From: Pannonibacter sp. SL95
Lineage (GTDB): Bacteria > Pseudomonadota > Alphaproteobacteria > Rhizobiales > Stappiaceae
NCBI RefSeq assembly: GCF_026672425.1
Contig: NZ_JAPPRC010000006.1
Location: 1,364,001-1,428,000 of the forward strand
Length of the DNA: 64,000 nucleotides
Reading direction: 5' to 3'
The notes under the pieces were generated by a model. The model searched no databases. It saw only the letters and a program-made list of their open reading frames with translations, and was not told the DNA's origin. Of the stretch, positions 28,403 to 38,881 are shown piece by piece. Position numbers and translations under genes: made by a program. Each line of letters opens with the position of its first letter. The first letter of the stretch is position 1.

Positions 28403-29632
28403 ATGAGCCATCCGTCTTCCGCAGCTGACGCCGCTGCTGGTGTCGACGACCGTATTGCCCGTCGCAATGTCGCCTTGCTCGCCTTTGCCCAGGCCCTGGG
28501 CGGCGCATCGGCCTCCATCGTTATTGCCACCGGGCCACTGATCGGCTCGGCCCTCCTCGGGTCCGACAAGTCGCTCGCGACGTTGCCTGTCTCTTTCATG
28601 GTGCTGGGCACTGCGCTTGGCATGTTGCCGGCGGGCATGATCATGCGCCGCTTCGGCCGCCGCCGCAGCTTCCTCGGATCCTCGATCGGCGGCACCGTTA
28701 CGTCATTGCTGGCGGCCTGGGCGGTGCTTGGCGCCAGCTTCTGGCTGTTCACCCTCGCTTGCGCTGCGATGGGCTTTGTCACGGCCTTCGTGCAGCAGTT
28801 CCGCTTTGCTGCCGCGGACGCGGCGAGCCCGGCGTTCCGGCCGCGAGCGATTTCCTGGGTGATGGCAGGCGGCATTCTGGCAGGCGTGATCGGTCCGCAG
28901 ACCGTGATCCTGACCCGTGACCTGTTCGCGCCGATCCTGTTTGCCGGCACCTATATCGCGCTGGCCGGACTGTCGTTCCTTGCCTTTCTGGTGCTTTGGT
29001 TCCTGAAGTCGCCGCCGCCGATGGCCAAAGCACAGGCCGGTGATGCCCGCCCGCTCAGCGAGATCATGCGCCAGCCCGGCTTCATCGTCGCCGTCACCTG
29101 CGGCATCGTCTCCTATGCCCTGATGAGCCTTGTCATGACGGCGACGCCGCTGGCGATGATCGGCTGCGGCCTGACAACGACGGACGCGGCGCTGGCGATC
29201 CAGTGGCATGTGCTGGCGATGTTCGGCCCGAGCTTCTTCACCGGCTCGCTGATTGCCCGCTTTGGCGTGCGCACCATCGTGCTGGTCGGCCTGGCGCTGC
29301 TGTGTGGCTGTGCGGTGATTGCCTTGAGCGGTGAGGAGGTCGGCCATTTCTGGGTGGCGCTGATCCTGCTGGGTGTTGGCTGGAACTTCGGCTTCATCGG
29401 TGCGACGACCATGCTGACCGCGTGCTACCGCCCGTCGGAACGCAACATGGTCCAGTCCGCCAATGACTTCCTGGTGTTCGGCTTTGTCGCCTTCGCCTCG
29501 TTCTCGTCCGGCTCGCTGCTCTACAATTTCGGCTGGGGCACGGTGAACATGCTGGTGTTCCCGGTCACTGCAATCTGTGTCGTCCTGATGGTGGTGCTGC
29601 GCCGCAGTTCAACCAGCGATGCGCTGGCTTAA
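28403..29632 (+). CDS. Major facilitator superfamily transporter
   Basis: A 409-residue membrane protein with about 12 hydrophobic segments. The loop between helices 2 and 3 has GMIMRRFGRRRSF, the MFS signature, and there is a central charged loop (KSPPPMAKAQAGDARPLSE). The substrate is unknown. ATG 28403 has GGAG nearby and matches a natural N-terminus (MSHPSSAADAAAG). The longer frame from 28310 overlapping thiL is less likely. It could be an efflux or sugar-type carrier. Confidence 0.88.
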   Translation: MSHPSSAADAAAGVDDRIARRNVALLAFAQALGGASASIVIATGPLIGSALLGSDKSLATLPVSFMVLGTALGMLPAGMIMRRFGRRRSFLGSSIGGTVTSLLAAWAVLGASFWLFTLACAAMGFVTAFVQQFRFAAADAASPAFRPRAISWVMAGGILAGVIGPQTVILTRDLFAPILFAGTYIALAGLSFLAFLVLWFLKSPPPMAKAQAGDARPLSEIMRQPGFIVAVTCGIVSYALMSLVMTATPLAMIGCGLTTTDAALAIQWHVLAMFGPSFFTGSLIARFGVRTIVLVGLALLCGCAVIALSGEEVGHFWVALILLGVGWNFGFIGATTMLTACYRPSERNMVQSANDFLVFGFVAFASFSSGSLLYNFGWGTVNMLVFPVTAICVVLMVVLRRSSTSDALA

Positions 29633-29679
29633 GTAAAAAGCCGATTGCAAACAGGGGGCTATCGCGCCGCGGAAAATGA

Positions 29680-29702
29680 TGCACTGCGGCTGCCGCAGTG
29701 CA
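29680..29702. other. Perfect inverted repeat upstream of hppA
   Basis: TGCACTGCGG and CCGCAGTGCA with a 3-nt loop, 48 nt past the transporter stop and 220 nt before hppA. There is no T-run on the plus strand. It could be an operator or a transcript-end hairpin. Further on, TGTTACC is repeated twice in tandem near 29763-29776. Confidence 0.5.
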
Positions 29703-29921
29703 AGGACGGAAGTGCTGATGTTCTCGTCAGTTTCTTCAGGTAGAGCTTGACCAACCCCACTTGTTACCTGTTACCGTGGCATCGTTGTCCCGTGCCGGGG
29801 AATTGATCGGGTACTTGCCAAAACCAGAAGGCACACGCACGGGGCCGGTCTGCAGCTCCTTGCCGCATAACAGAAATCCGAAACAGCATGGCGAGGGCTG
29901 CGCGTCACTTGGGGAGGACTC

Positions 29922-32051
29922 ATGACCGAGCTTGTCGTTGTCATAGCATGCGGATTCCTGGCGATTGGCTACGGGATCTGGGCCATTCAGTCCGTCATGG
30001 CAGCCGATGCCGGAAATGCACGGATGCGGGAGATCGCCGGCGCGATCCAGGAGGGCGCTCAGGCCTATCTGACCCGCCAGTATTCGACCATCGCCGTTGC
30101 CGGTGTCGTGATCTTCATTCTCGGGGCCTGGCTCCTGGGCATGCTGGTCGCCATCGGCTTTGCCGCAGGCGCGATCCTGTCGGCGCTGGCTGGCTTCATC
30201 GGCATGCATGTGTCCGTGCGGGCCAATGTGCGCACTGCGCAGGCGTCCACCAAGAGCCTTGCCGCCGGTCTCGAGATCGCCTTCAAGTCCGGTGCCGTCA
30301 CCGGCATGCTGGTGGCCGGTCTCGCGCTTCTCGGCGTTGCCGTCTACTTCGCGGTGCTGACCGGTGGCCTCGGCTATGCGGCCACCGACCGCGTCGTCAT
30401 CGACGCCCTTGTGGCTCTCGGCTTCGGCGCGTCGCTGATCTCGATCTTCGCCCGTCTTGGCGGTGGCATCTTCACCAAGGGTGCGGATGTCGGCGGCGAT
30501 CTGGTCGGCAAGGTCGAAGCCGGCATTCCGGAAGATGATCCGCGCAACCCGGCAACCATCGCCGACAACGTGGGCGACAACGTCGGTGACTGCGCCGGCA
30601 TGGCGGCGGACCTGTTCGAGACCTACGCGGTGACGCTGGTGGCCACCATGGTACTGGCGGCGATCTATTTCGCCGGAACGCCTTCGACCTCCGCGGCGAT
30701 GCTCTATCCGCTGACCATCGGCGGGGCCTGCATCATCACCTCGATCATCGGCACCTTCTTCGTGAAGCTCGGTGCCAACAACTCGATCATGGGCGCGCTG
30801 TACAAGGGCTTCATTGCCACGTCGGTGCTGTCGCTGATCATCCTTTATCCGGTCACCTCCTGGGTGTTCGGCGGCATGGACGGGGTGCTGACCACCTCGC
30901 GCGGCCTCAGCTTCACGCCGATGGACCTCTATCTGTGCGGCATCGCGGGTCTGGCCGTCACCGGCCTGATCATCTGGGTGACGGAGTACTACACCGGCAC
31001 CGGCTTCCGCCCCGTGCGCTCCATCGCCCAGGCCTCGGTCACCGGCCATGGCACCAACGTGATCCAGGGCCTTGCCATCTCGATGGAAGCAACCGCCTTG
31101 CCGGCGATCATCATCATCGCCGGCATTATCGTCACCCATTCGCTGGCCGGCCTGTTCGGCATTGCCATCGCGGTGACGACCATGCTGGCGCTGGCTGGCA
31201 TGGTGGTGGCACTCGATGCCTTCGGTCCGGTCACCGACAACGCCGGCGGCATTGCCGAAATGGCGGATCTGCCGGCCTCGGTCCGTGTCACCACCGATGC
31301 GCTCGATGCGGTCGGCAACACGACCAAGGCCGTGACCAAGGGCTACGCCATCGGGTCTGCCGGTCTCGGCGCCCTGGTGCTGTTTGCCGCCTACACCGAG
31401 GATCTGCGCTTCTTCATCGCCAACTCGGACAAGTACCCCTACTTCCAGGGCCTGACCAACGAGACGCTCGATTTCTCGCTGTCCAATCCTTACGTGGTCG
31501 TGGGTCTCTTCTTCGGCGGCCTGCTGCCCTATCTCTTCGGCGGCATCGCCATGACCGCCGTCGGCCGCGCCGCCTCGGCGGTGGTGGAGGAAGTGCGGCG
31601 TCAGTTCCGCGAAAAGCCGGGCATCATGGCGGGCACCGAGCGGCCGGACTATGGCCGGGCGGTCGACATGCTGACCAAGGCGGCGATCCGCGAAATGATC
31701 GTGCCGTCGATGCTGCCGGTGCTGTCGCCGATTGCCGGCTTCTTCATCATCAACATGATCGCAGGCAAGGCCAACGCCTTTGCCGCGCTCGGCGCCATGT
31801 TGCTCGGCATCATCATCACCGGCCTGTTCGTGGCCCTGTCGATGACTGCCGGCGGTGGTGCCTGGGACAATGCGAAGAAGTACATCGAGGATGGCCATCA
31901 CGGCGGCAAGGGCTCGGACGCCCACAAGGCCGCGGTGACCGGCGACACGGTGGGTGACCCCTACAAGGACACCGCCGGTCCGGCCGTCAACCCGATGATC
32001 AAGATCGCCAACATCGTCGCCCTGCTCCTGCTCGCCGTGCTGGCGCATTGA
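29922..32051 (+). CDS. hppA: Membrane-bound proton-pumping pyrophosphatase
   Basis: Couples PPi hydrolysis to H+ export across the inner membrane. It is a 709-residue polytopic protein with the substrate-site motifs [20 protein letters not shown] and [19 protein letters not shown]. The [11 protein letters not shown] motif has Lys at the position that marks K+-independent enzymes (K+-dependent ones have Ala). GGAGGA lies just upstream of the ATG, and a strong terminator follows. It is monocistronic. Confidence 0.97.
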   Translation: MTELVVVIACGFLAIGYGIWAIQSVMAADAGNARMREIAGAIQEGAQAYLTRQYSTIAVAGVVIFILGAWLLGMLVAIGFAAGAILSALAGFIGMHVSVRANVRTAQASTKSLAAGLEIAFKSGAVTGMLVAGLALLGVAVYFAVLTGGLGYAATDRVVIDALVALGFGASLISIFARLGGGIFTKGADVGGDLVGKVEAGIPEDDPRNPATIADNVGDNVGDCAGMAADLFETYAVTLVATMVLAAIYFAGTPSTSAAMLYPLTIGGACIITSIIGTFFVKLGANNSIMGALYKGFIATSVLSLIILYPVTSWVFGGMDGVLTTSRGLSFTPMDLYLCGIAGLAVTGLIIWVTEYYTGTGFRPVRSIAQASVTGHGTNVIQGLAISMEATALPAIIIIAGIIVTHSLAGLFGIAIAVTTMLALAGMVVALDAFGPVTDNAGGIAEMADLPASVRVTTDALDAVGNTTKAVTKGYAIGSAGLGALVLFAAYTEDLRFFIANSDKYPYFQGLTNETLDFSLSNPYVVVGLFFGGLLPYLFGGIAMTAVGRAASAVVEEVRRQFREKPGIMAGTERPDYGRAVDMLTKAAIREMIVPSMLPVLSPIAGFFIINMIAGKANAFAALGAMLLGIIITGLFVALSMTAGGGAWDNAKKYIEDGHHGGKGSDAHKAAVTGDTVGDPYKDTAGPAVNPMIKIANIVALLLLAVLAH

Positions 32052-32080
32052 GGGCAGGGGCATCGCGGCCCTGGAAAGAG

Positions 32081-32110
32081 AAAAGGCCCCGGAGCGATCC
32101 GGGGCCTTTT
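32081..32110 (+). terminator. Rho-independent terminator after hppA
   Basis: Perfect 13-bp stem from AAAAGGCCCCGGA to TCCGGGGCCTTTT with a GCGA loop, 30 nt past the hppA stop. Confidence 0.92.
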
Positions 32111-32208
32111 GTTCTTTGGGGAGCCTGCGGCGTCCGGACGGGTTGCGGCGCAGGGCCAGAGCGCCGTGGGGCACCCTGTGTGCCACGGGCGGCCGACCTA
32201 CCACTCCG

Positions 32209-32308
32209 GTCATCCCCGCCCCCGTGCGGGGATCCAGCCCCGTCAAAGCTTGTTACGTCCGTTCGAGCCGGTAGGCAGTGTGGATCCCCGCACGGGGGCG
32301 GGGATGAC
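32209..32308. repeat. Palindromic repeat family 2, copy 2
   Basis: A 100-bp element with the same outer arms as 1235-1336 (GTCATCCCCGCC ... GGGGATGAC). Inside each arm CTTGT has become CCCGT, and the right arm carries the complementary change (ACGGG). It lies between hppA and the convergent bamE. No gene is present in the rest of the 32111-32473 gap except the bamE terminator. Confidence 0.85.
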
Positions 32309-32416
32309 GCCGGAGAAGGAGAGAGGGACAGGGGCGACGGGCGAGTAGGCAACGGCGTGGCAAGCAGGGGACCGGGATGGGCCAGCGGACAGAAATCAGC
32401 GCAGGCGCCGGAATGC

Positions 32417-32443
32417 AAAAAGCCCCGGAGTGATCCGGGGCCC
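32417..32443 (-). terminator. Rho-independent terminator after bamE
   Basis: Read on the minus strand: CCCCGGA / TCCGGGG stem with a short loop, followed by CTTTTTGC, 30 nt past the bamE stop. Confidence 0.85.
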
Positions 32444-32473
32444 TTGTCATGATCCGATACCGTGGCCGGTGCC

Positions 32474-32911
32474 TTACAGGCCCAGCGACGGGGTGGTGGC
32501 GCCGCGCAGGATCTGGGTGATGAAGCCGTAGTCGGCACCGCCCGTGCGCGTGGTGCGGGTGATGAAGTCGAACACCTTGCCATCCTGCATGCCGTAGTTG
32601 GCAATGTCCTTCACGAAGCCATCCTCGTCGAAATAGACGGCGACAACGCGCTGTTCGACGATCTTGTTGCCCATGAAGGCCGTGGTCTCGGACACCTGCG
32701 AGATGTAATAATAGGTCAGGCCGCTGATGTCGGAGGTGGTGGACGGCGAGCCGAGCACCAGCTCGACGTTTTCCTTGCTCGAGCCGACCTGAACCTGCTG
32801 CAGCATGTCCGGGGAAATGGAATGGCCGTGATTGAAGGTCTGGGTGAAGCAGCCTCCAACGGTCAGGCCGAGGAGAATCGGAAGCATCACCACATGCGAC
32901 TTGATCTTCAT
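32474..32911 (-). CDS. bamE: Outer membrane assembly lipoprotein BamE (SmpA/OmlA)
   Basis: BAM-complex lipoprotein. The 145-residue protein begins MKIKSHVVMLPILLG and has a lipobox ending VGGC at about residue 21. The BamE core has VQVGSSKENVELVLGSPS and TYYYISQVSE. The frame extends to 33013, but the internal ATG 32911 gives a proper lipoprotein signal. It is divergent from the chaperone gene, the standard Hyphomicrobiales arrangement. Confidence 0.92.
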   Translation of the reverse strand: MKIKSHVVMLPILLGLTVGGCFTQTFNHGHSISPDMLQQVQVGSSKENVELVLGSPSTTSDISGLTYYYISQVSETTAFMGNKIVEQRVVAVYFDEDGFVKDIANYGMQDGKVFDFITRTTRTGGADYGFITQILRGATTPSLGL

Positions 32912-33043
32912 TCCTGCGTTCCCGTTCCCGTTGAACCGAAGCCGGAGCCCGGTGCGTATCTGAATTCGTTCCTTGGCAAAGCGAGTAACCTGCGTTAGGG
33001 CACAAGGCAACACCCACAGTCACCGCATTGCGAGAGGCTTCAT

Positions 33044-33598
33044 ATGGTTTTTGGCCTGTTTCGCCGCCGGACACAACCATCCGAATACGCCCTTTATGGC
33101 GCCATCGTGGCCCAGTCCCGTCAGGCCGCGTTTTACGCCAATCTTGGCGCGCCGGATACGGTCGACGGGCGCTTCGACATGATCATCCTGCACGCCATGC
33201 TGCTGTTTCGCCGGCTGCAGGGCGAGGGCAAGGAGGCTGTCGCCGTGTCGCAGTCGGTGTTCGACATCTTCTTCGCCGACATGGACGGTTCCCTGCGCGA
33301 GATGGGCATCTCCGACAATGCGGTGCCGAAGAAGGTCAAGCGCATGGCCGAGGCGTTCTTCGGCCGGGCCGCCGCCTATGGCGCAGCCATCGATGCCGGC
33401 GATCTCAACGCTCTGGCGGCGGCCGTTGACCGCAACTTTTTCCCCGAGAACTCAACCCCTGCCGCCGCCATGGCGCTGGCCCGCTATGCCATGGCGGCCG
33501 GTCCTGCGCTGGCGGCCACTCCGGTGAGCGACATTCTTGCCGCCAGGCTGCCCTGGCCGGATCCGCTCGCCGTGATCGAAGGATCGAATCATGTCTGA
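33044..33598 (+). CDS. Ubiquinol-cytochrome c chaperone family protein (CBP3-like)
   Basis: 184-residue homologue of the mitochondrial bc1-assembly chaperone CBP3/UQCC1. Family features are LYGAIVAQSRQAAFYANLGAPDTVDGRF, then VFDIFFADMDGSLREMGISD and KKVKRMAEAFFGR. It overlaps the downstream DUF177 gene by eight bases. The conserved position before yceD-plsX supports the call. Whether it acts on cytochrome bc1 in this organism is an inference from the family. Confidence 0.9.
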   Translation: MVFGLFRRRTQPSEYALYGAIVAQSRQAAFYANLGAPDTVDGRFDMIILHAMLLFRRLQGEGKEAVAVSQSVFDIFFADMDGSLREMGISDNAVPKKVKRMAEAFFGRAAAYGAAIDAGDLNALAAAVDRNFFPENSTPAAAMALARYAMAAGPALAATPVSDILAARLPWPDPLAVIEGSNHV

Positions 33599-34157
33599 CG
33601 TCGCCTTTCCCTTTACCCAGCGCTTCGATGTCGCCCGGCTTGGCAACAAGCCGCAGGTGATCAAGGTTGCGCCGGATGCGGCAGCGCTGGCGCGTATTGC
33701 CGAGACCTATGGCCTTGTCGAGCTGGCATCGCTGACGGCGGAGCTGGAAGTGCGGCCGTGGCGCAAGGCCGGCGTCTTCATCACCGGATCGCTCGCCGCC
33801 TCCGGTGCTCAGCGCTGTGTCGTCACGCTGGAGCCGGTGCCGATGACGGTGAGCGACCGGTTCGAGCGCGCCTATGAACCGGCTGCGACCGAAAGCCGCC
33901 GCGCACCGGATCTGGCGGATGACGGCGAGATCGAGATCGATCTGGAGGCGCCCGAGCCGCCGGATGAAATCATCGATGGCAGCATCGATCTTGGTGCGCT
34001 GGTGCTGGAACAGTTCGTCCTTGCGCTGGACCCGTTCCCGCGCGCTCCGGGGGCAGAACTGGCCTTCGATGCGCCGCCGGAAGAGGAAGATGTCGCCGAC
34101 GAACGTCCCAACCCTTTTGCCGTGTTGCAAAAGCTGAAGGACAAGGAGCCGGAATGA
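33591..34157 (+). CDS. YceD/DUF177 protein
   Basis: 188-residue protein of the DUF177 family linked to 23S rRNA/ribosome biogenesis and fatty-acid genes. Features are the central CVVTLEPVPMTVSDRFERAY, the acidic stretch ADDGEIEIDLEAPEPPDE, and the C-terminal LVLEQFVLALDPFPRAPGAE. It overlaps the preceding gene and precedes plsX by 245 nt. rpmF, common beside yceD elsewhere, is absent here. Confidence 0.88.
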   Translation: MSDVAFPFTQRFDVARLGNKPQVIKVAPDAAALARIAETYGLVELASLTAELEVRPWRKAGVFITGSLAASGAQRCVVTLEPVPMTVSDRFERAYEPAATESRRAPDLADDGEIEIDLEAPEPPDEIIDGSIDLGALVLEQFVLALDPFPRAPGAELAFDAPPEEEDVADERPNPFAVLQKLKDKEPE

Positions 34158-34287
34158 AAGTGCGCGCCGGAGCCTGAAAGGGATCCGGATTTCTTGGCAA
34201 AAGCGCCGGACAGGTCCGTTTTATGCCCGCTTGCCACCCGGAAAACGGTTGTCTCGTGGCCCGAAACCGGTATGTTCGCAGCGCTGC

Positions 34288-34301
34288 GGCCCGAAAGGGC
34301 C
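34288..34301 (+). other. GNRA-capped hairpin in the plsX leader
   Basis: GGCCC GAAA GGGCC, a very stable hairpin about 100 nt upstream of plsX in a 245-nt non-coding gap. It may be part of the plsX-fabH leader RNA. No known riboswitch was recognised. Confidence 0.4.
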
Positions 34302-34402
34302 CGGACGCGAACGGCTGTGCGTGGGGCAGTAAAGTCCGTCGCGGAGACTGACACGTTCGTGGCGCGTCGTCCGCCGCTCTGAAGGACAACAAGAACCTGC
34401 CA

Positions 34403-35467
34403 ATGGCGAAACCCATTCATATTGCTCTCGATGTCATGGGCGGTGACGCCGGCGCGGAAATGGTGCTTCCGGGCGCCGAGATCGCGCTGCTGCGGCATCC
34501 CGACATCCGCTTCCTTCTTTATGGCAACGAGCGCGTCGTGCTGCCCTTGCTGGAGAAGTACCCGCGCCTGCGCGATGCCTCGACTTTCTTCCATTGCGAC
34601 GTGGCCGTTGCCATGGATGCAAAGCCCAGCCAGGCGCTGCGCCAGGGGCGCTGGCGCTCGTCCATGTGGCGGGCCATTGAAGCGGTGAAGACGGGCGATG
34701 CCGATGTCGCCGTCTCGGCCGGCAACACCGGCGCACTGATGGCCATGTCCAAGTTCTGCCTGCGCACCATGGCCAACATCGAACGCCCGGCGATTGCGGC
34801 GATCTGGCCGACAGCGCGGGGCGAATCCGTCGTGCTGGATGTCGGCGCGACCATTGGTGCCGACGCGCAGCAGCTGATCGATTTCGCCATTCTCGGCGGT
34901 GCCATGGCGCGCGCGCTGTTTGGCGTGCAGAAGCCGACCGTGGGCCTCCTGAACATCGGCGTCGAGGAAGTGAAGGGCCTGGAAGAGGTCCGCACCGCTG
35001 GCCGGATCATGAAGGAAGTTCCGTTCCGGTCCTTCTCCTATGCCGGCTTCGTCGAAGGCGACGACCTCGGCAAGGGCACGGTCGACGTGGTGGTGACGGA
35101 AGGTTTTGCCGGCAACATCGCACTGAAGACCGCCGAAGGCACCGCCAAGCAGATCGGTGGCTACCTGAAAGCTGCGATGCAGCGCACCTGGATGGCCAAG
35201 CTTGGCTACCTGCTGGCCAAGGGCGCATTCGACCGGCTGCGCGAAAAGATGGACCCGCGCAAGGTCAATGGCGGCGTGTTCCTCGGCCTCAATGGCGTCG
35301 TGATCAAGAGCCATGGCGGCACCGATGCCGAAGGCTTTGCCAGCGCCATCGCCCTTGCGCATGGCATGGTGCGCAACGAACTTATTCACAAGATCGCACA
35401 GGACCTGGTTCACTATCATCGTGGCCGGTATGTCGTGCCCTCTGACAACTCCGAAGGTGACGAGTGA
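34403..35467 (+). CDS. plsX: Phosphate acyltransferase PlsX
   Basis: Makes acyl-phosphate from acyl-ACP for phospholipid synthesis. Signatures are [51 protein letters not shown] and [17 protein letters not shown]. It is 354 residues. The last four bases overlap the fabH GTG start, so the pair is coupled. Confidence 0.96.
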   Translation: MAKPIHIALDVMGGDAGAEMVLPGAEIALLRHPDIRFLLYGNERVVLPLLEKYPRLRDASTFFHCDVAVAMDAKPSQALRQGRWRSSMWRAIEAVKTGDADVAVSAGNTGALMAMSKFCLRTMANIERPAIAAIWPTARGESVVLDVGATIGADAQQLIDFAILGGAMARALFGVQKPTVGLLNIGVEEVKGLEEVRTAGRIMKEVPFRSFSYAGFVEGDDLGKGTVDVVVTEGFAGNIALKTAEGTAKQIGGYLKAAMQRTWMAKLGYLLAKGAFDRLREKMDPRKVNGGVFLGLNGVVIKSHGGTDAEGFASAIALAHGMVRNELIHKIAQDLVHYHRGRYVVPSDNSEGDE

Positions 35468-36441
35468 GCCTCATCCGTTCGACCGTTCTCGGCTGTGGCA
35501 GCTATCTGCCCGAGAAGTCCCTGACCAATGAAGAGCTGGCGACCATGGTCGACACCAGCGATGACTGGATTGTCCAGCGTACGGGCATCCGCAAGCGTCA
35601 CATTGCCTCGCCTGGCGAATTCACGTCGCATCTGGCGGTCAAGGCGGCTCGCCGCGCGCTGGACAGCGCAGGGCTTGAGCCGAAGGACATCGACATGATT
35701 GTCCTGGCCACCGCGACCCCGGACAACACCTTCCCGGCGACTGCTGTGACCGTCCAGAACGAGCTGGGAATTCACCACGGCTTTGCCTTTGACGTCCATG
35801 CCGTCTGCTCCGGCTTCGTCTTTGCCATGGCCACGGCAGACAATTTCCTGCGTGCCGGCCAGGCGCGCCGCGCCCTGGTGATCGGCGCGGAGACCTTCTC
35901 GCGCATTCTCGACTGGGAAGACCGCACCACCTGCGTTCTCTTCGGCGATGGCGCCGGCGCGGTCGTGCTGGAAGCGCGCGAGGCTGAGGGCTCGCTGGCC
36001 GATCGCGGCGTGCTGACGACGCACCTGCGCTCCGATGGCAGCCACAAGTCGAAGCTCTATGTCGACGGCGGCCCGTCCTCGACGCAGACCGTCGGCCACC
36101 TGCGCATGGAAGGCAAGGAAGTCTTCAAGCACGCAGTCGGCATGATCACCGACGTGATCGAGGATGCCTACAAGGCGACCGGTTTCGGGTCCGACGATCT
36201 CGACTGGTTTGTGCCGCATCAGGCCAACAAGCGCATCATCGACGCCAGCGCCAAGAAGCTCGGCATCGTGCCGGAAAAAGTCGTGACCACTGTCGATCAG
36301 CACGGCAACACCTCGGCGGCATCGATTCCGCTGGCGCTGGACACGGCAGTGCGCGATGGCCGGATCAAGCAGGGCGATCTCGTCATGCTGGAGGCCATGG
36401 GCGGCGGGTTTACGTGGGGCTCTGTGCTGCTGCGCTGGTAA
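35464..36441 (+). CDS. fabH: Beta-ketoacyl-ACP synthase III
   Basis: Initiates fatty acid elongation by condensing acetyl-CoA with malonyl-ACP. The catalytic Cys is in [15 protein letters not shown], the His in [13 protein letters not shown] and the Asn in [12 protein letters not shown]. It is 325 residues, GTG start. It lies between plsX and ihfA. Confidence 0.96.
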   Translation: MSLIRSTVLGCGSYLPEKSLTNEELATMVDTSDDWIVQRTGIRKRHIASPGEFTSHLAVKAARRALDSAGLEPKDIDMIVLATATPDNTFPATAVTVQNELGIHHGFAFDVHAVCSGFVFAMATADNFLRAGQARRALVIGAETFSRILDWEDRTTCVLFGDGAGAVVLEAREAEGSLADRGVLTTHLRSDGSHKSKLYVDGGPSSTQTVGHLRMEGKEVFKHAVGMITDVIEDAYKATGFGSDDLDWFVPHQANKRIIDASAKKLGIVPEKVVTTVDQHGNTSAASIPLALDTAVRDGRIKQGDLVMLEAMGGGFTWGSVLLRW

Positions 36442-36570
36442 TGAAAGGCGCTTTGCGCCTTTCTGGCAGAAGACCGGGTTGACCGGTCGCAGCGGACACA
36501 ATACCGTATTGGCGAACATTACTTTTGCAGCAAAATCAGCCGGATCGCTGATGTGCGGCAAGGAGGGGGC

Positions 36571-36888
36571 ATGGCCAGCAGGACAGTCACGCGCGCCGAT
36601 CTTTGCGAAGCCGTCTATCAGAAGGTGGGGCTTTCGAGAACCGAGTCGGCCGAACTGGTCGAGCGCGTTCTGGCCGAAATATCCGATTGCCTGGTGACTG
36701 GCGAATCCGTGAAACTGTCCTCCTTCGGATCCTTCGTGGTCCGGTCCAAGGGCGAGCGGATCGGCCGCAACCCAAAGACGGGCGAGGAAGTGCCGATTTC
36801 GCCGCGCCGCGTCATGGTCTTCAAGCCGAGCAACATCCTCAAGCAGAAGATTAACGAGACGCTGACCGGCGACGGCCACGGCGACTGA
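36571..36888 (+). CDS. ihfA: Integration host factor alpha subunit
   Basis: DNA-bending nucleoid protein, 105 residues. It begins [20 protein letters not shown] and has the HU/IHF beta-arm region [26 protein letters not shown] lies 6 nt upstream of this ATG. A GTG at 36553 is in frame but unlikely. The fabH-ihfA-merR order is usual in Hyphomicrobiales. Confidence 0.94.
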   Translation: MASRTVTRADLCEAVYQKVGLSRTESAELVERVLAEISDCLVTGESVKLSSFGSFVVRSKGERIGRNPKTGEEVPISPRRVMVFKPSNILKQKINETLTGDGHGD

Positions 36889-37069
36889 TCTGCCTAACAG
36901 GCTGACCAGCCTTGTGCTGACTGCCCGCCTGTTGCTGACTGCTAGCCTTTTGTTGACTGTCTCGCCAGGCAGCCAGCTGCTTGGCTGTTGTCTGTGCGAT
37001 GCGTTGCCCGCCACCGCCGCGTGGACCTGTTGCGCCTGAAACCGGCCCGTCCGGGGAGAGACCTGCATC

Positions 37070-37711
37070 ATGTCGCTTGAAAAGAGCCCTGACGCGTTTC
37101 GCACGATCAGCGAGGTGGCCGAAGATCTCGACCTGCCGCAGCATGTGCTGCGCTTCTGGGAAACGCGATTCACGCAGATCAAGCCGCTGAAGCGCGGCGG
37201 CGGCCGGCGCTATTATCGCCCGGACGATGTGGAACTGCTGCGCGGCATCCGCCATCTGCTCTACGGGGAAGGCTACACGATCAAGGGCGTGCAGCGGATC
37301 CTGAAAGAGCAGGGGCCGCGCTTTGTCATGCAGATCTGGCGCGACGACGCGATCCCGCTGTCGATTGCGCCGCGGATCGACCTGGACGATGAGGACGCCG
37401 ACGACACGCCGCGGCTGGAAGCCCCGGTTCGCCGTGCGACCGTGATCGAACAGGCGCCATCCCGCAACGAGGCTGGCAACGGCCTGCCGAGCGAGGTCCT
37501 GCCGAAGGGGCTTCTGTCTGACGACGACCCGCGCGTCCATGCCGCCCATGCGAGCCGCAGCGGCTTCCGCTTCATGGACCGGTTCCGGGGCGAAAAAGGC
37601 GAGACCCTGTCCGGCGGCACCGGCGCCCTTTCGAAGGACGATGTCCGCCGCCTGCAGGCAACCCTGTTCGAACTGCTGGAATGCAAGCGCCTGCTGGACC
37701 AGGCGCGCTGA
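37070..37711 (+). CDS. MerR-family transcriptional regulator
   Basis: 213-residue regulator. N-terminal winged helix [22 protein letters not shown] followed by [21 protein letters not shown] and [10 protein letters not shown]. The C-terminal half is long, acidic to charged, and unlike metal-sensing MerR proteins; no cysteine metal site is seen. It is conserved downstream of ihfA. The target is unknown. Confidence 0.9.
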   Translation: MSLEKSPDAFRTISEVAEDLDLPQHVLRFWETRFTQIKPLKRGGGRRYYRPDDVELLRGIRHLLYGEGYTIKGVQRILKEQGPRFVMQIWRDDAIPLSIAPRIDLDDEDADDTPRLEAPVRRATVIEQAPSRNEAGNGLPSEVLPKGLLSDDDPRVHAAHASRSGFRFMDRFRGEKGETLSGGTGALSKDDVRRLQATLFELLECKRLLDQAR

Positions 37712-37807
37712 TCGGGGGTGTCCTGACCCTTTGCCGGCGTTGCCTGTGGATGGGCGCGCAAGGCAGCTCTTGCGCAAGCCGGTCGAAGCGGTTAGAGAGG
37801 GCGCAGT

Positions 37808-37884
<77 letters not shown>

Positions 37885-37976
37885 TTTGTTTCAAAAACGC
37901 AGGTTCTGATTTATTCAGGCCTGCGTTTTTTGTTTTTCTTACGTCAAGGCCGTCAGCTGCGGCATAGTCAGTGCCG

Positions 37977-38684
37977 ATGGAAAAGATCAGCTGCATTTTG
38001 CTGCCGGGGCTGGATGGCTCGGGAAAATTTTTCGATGCCTTCGCTGCTGAGATCGCGCGTTTTGCGGATCCCGTCGTGGTTCGTTACCCCAACGTTCACG
38101 GCCTCAGCTATGACGAACTGGCTGACTATGCCGCTGCAACGATTCCCGTCGACCAAGCATTTTTCATTGTCGCGGAATCGTTTTCCGGACCTGTCGCGAT
38201 TTCAATTGCAGCCAGGCATCCCGGGCAGCTCCAATGCCTGGTGCTGGTCGCGACCTTCGCGCGCAGTCCGTTCCCTCGTGTCGCGTCTCTGCTCGCGACG
38301 CTCTTGCCGGTTCTAACGAGATTTCCGTTGCCGCAATGGATCATCCGGCTGGTGTTGCTCAACGGGCGAAGGCCGGAAGTCGCGAGTGAAATTCAAGGCG
38401 TCATCCGGACAGTTCCCAAAGACGTTCTTGCGAGCAGGCTTCGGAACGTCCTCACCTGTGATGTGACCGGTTTGCTGAGGAAGATCGATGTTCCCGTAAT
38501 GGCGATCCGGGCGGATCGAGACCGTTTGCTGCCCGGGAAATGCACCAATGAAATGGTGGAGTTTCAGAGCGGGATCCGGATTGTCGGCATTGATGCGCCG
38601 CATTTCGTCTTGCAGATCGAACCCGAGGTCACAGCTGCCAAGCTTGTCGAACCGTTTCTGCGCGAGTGCATACAGGGATCCTGA
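37977..38684 (+). CDS. Alpha/beta-hydrolase fold protein
   Basis: 235-residue alpha/beta hydrolase. The LLPGLDGSGKFFDAF oxyanion-type start, nucleophile elbow VAESFSGPVA (Ser), acidic residue region MAIRADRDRLLPG and C-terminal His in IDAPHFVLQ give a complete triad. The substrate is unknown. Codon use is visibly less GC3-rich than in the flanking genes, and it lies just after tRNA-Pro, so acquisition by transfer is plausible. A GTG at 37971 is an alternative start. Confidence 0.8.
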   Translation: MEKISCILLPGLDGSGKFFDAFAAEIARFADPVVVRYPNVHGLSYDELADYAAATIPVDQAFFIVAESFSGPVAISIAARHPGQLQCLVLVATFARSPFPRVASLLATLLPVLTRFPLPQWIIRLVLLNGRRPEVASEIQGVIRTVPKDVLASRLRNVLTCDVTGLLRKIDVPVMAIRADRDRLLPGKCTNEMVEFQSGIRIVGIDAPHFVLQIEPEVTAAKLVEPFLRECIQGS

Positions 38685-38881
38685 CTGCAGAAATCGGCAG
38701 CTGAACGCCGTGTCGGTGTCACCTGCAGGCCAGCCTAAAACTGGGACTGAAAACGGATGGCAACCATCTCTCGGTCACACCTCCACCGCATGAGCGGCTT
38801 TGACAGAAAACAGTTTTCCTGACAATTCAAGATTCTGCCGTGACGCGTTCACGCGCGGTCTTCATGACATTCGGTTGGGCG

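Noticed and set aside
29736-32246. 836-codon open frame opposite hppA
   Set aside because: His/Asp/Gly-rich composition and full overlap with hppA show it is a shadow frame.
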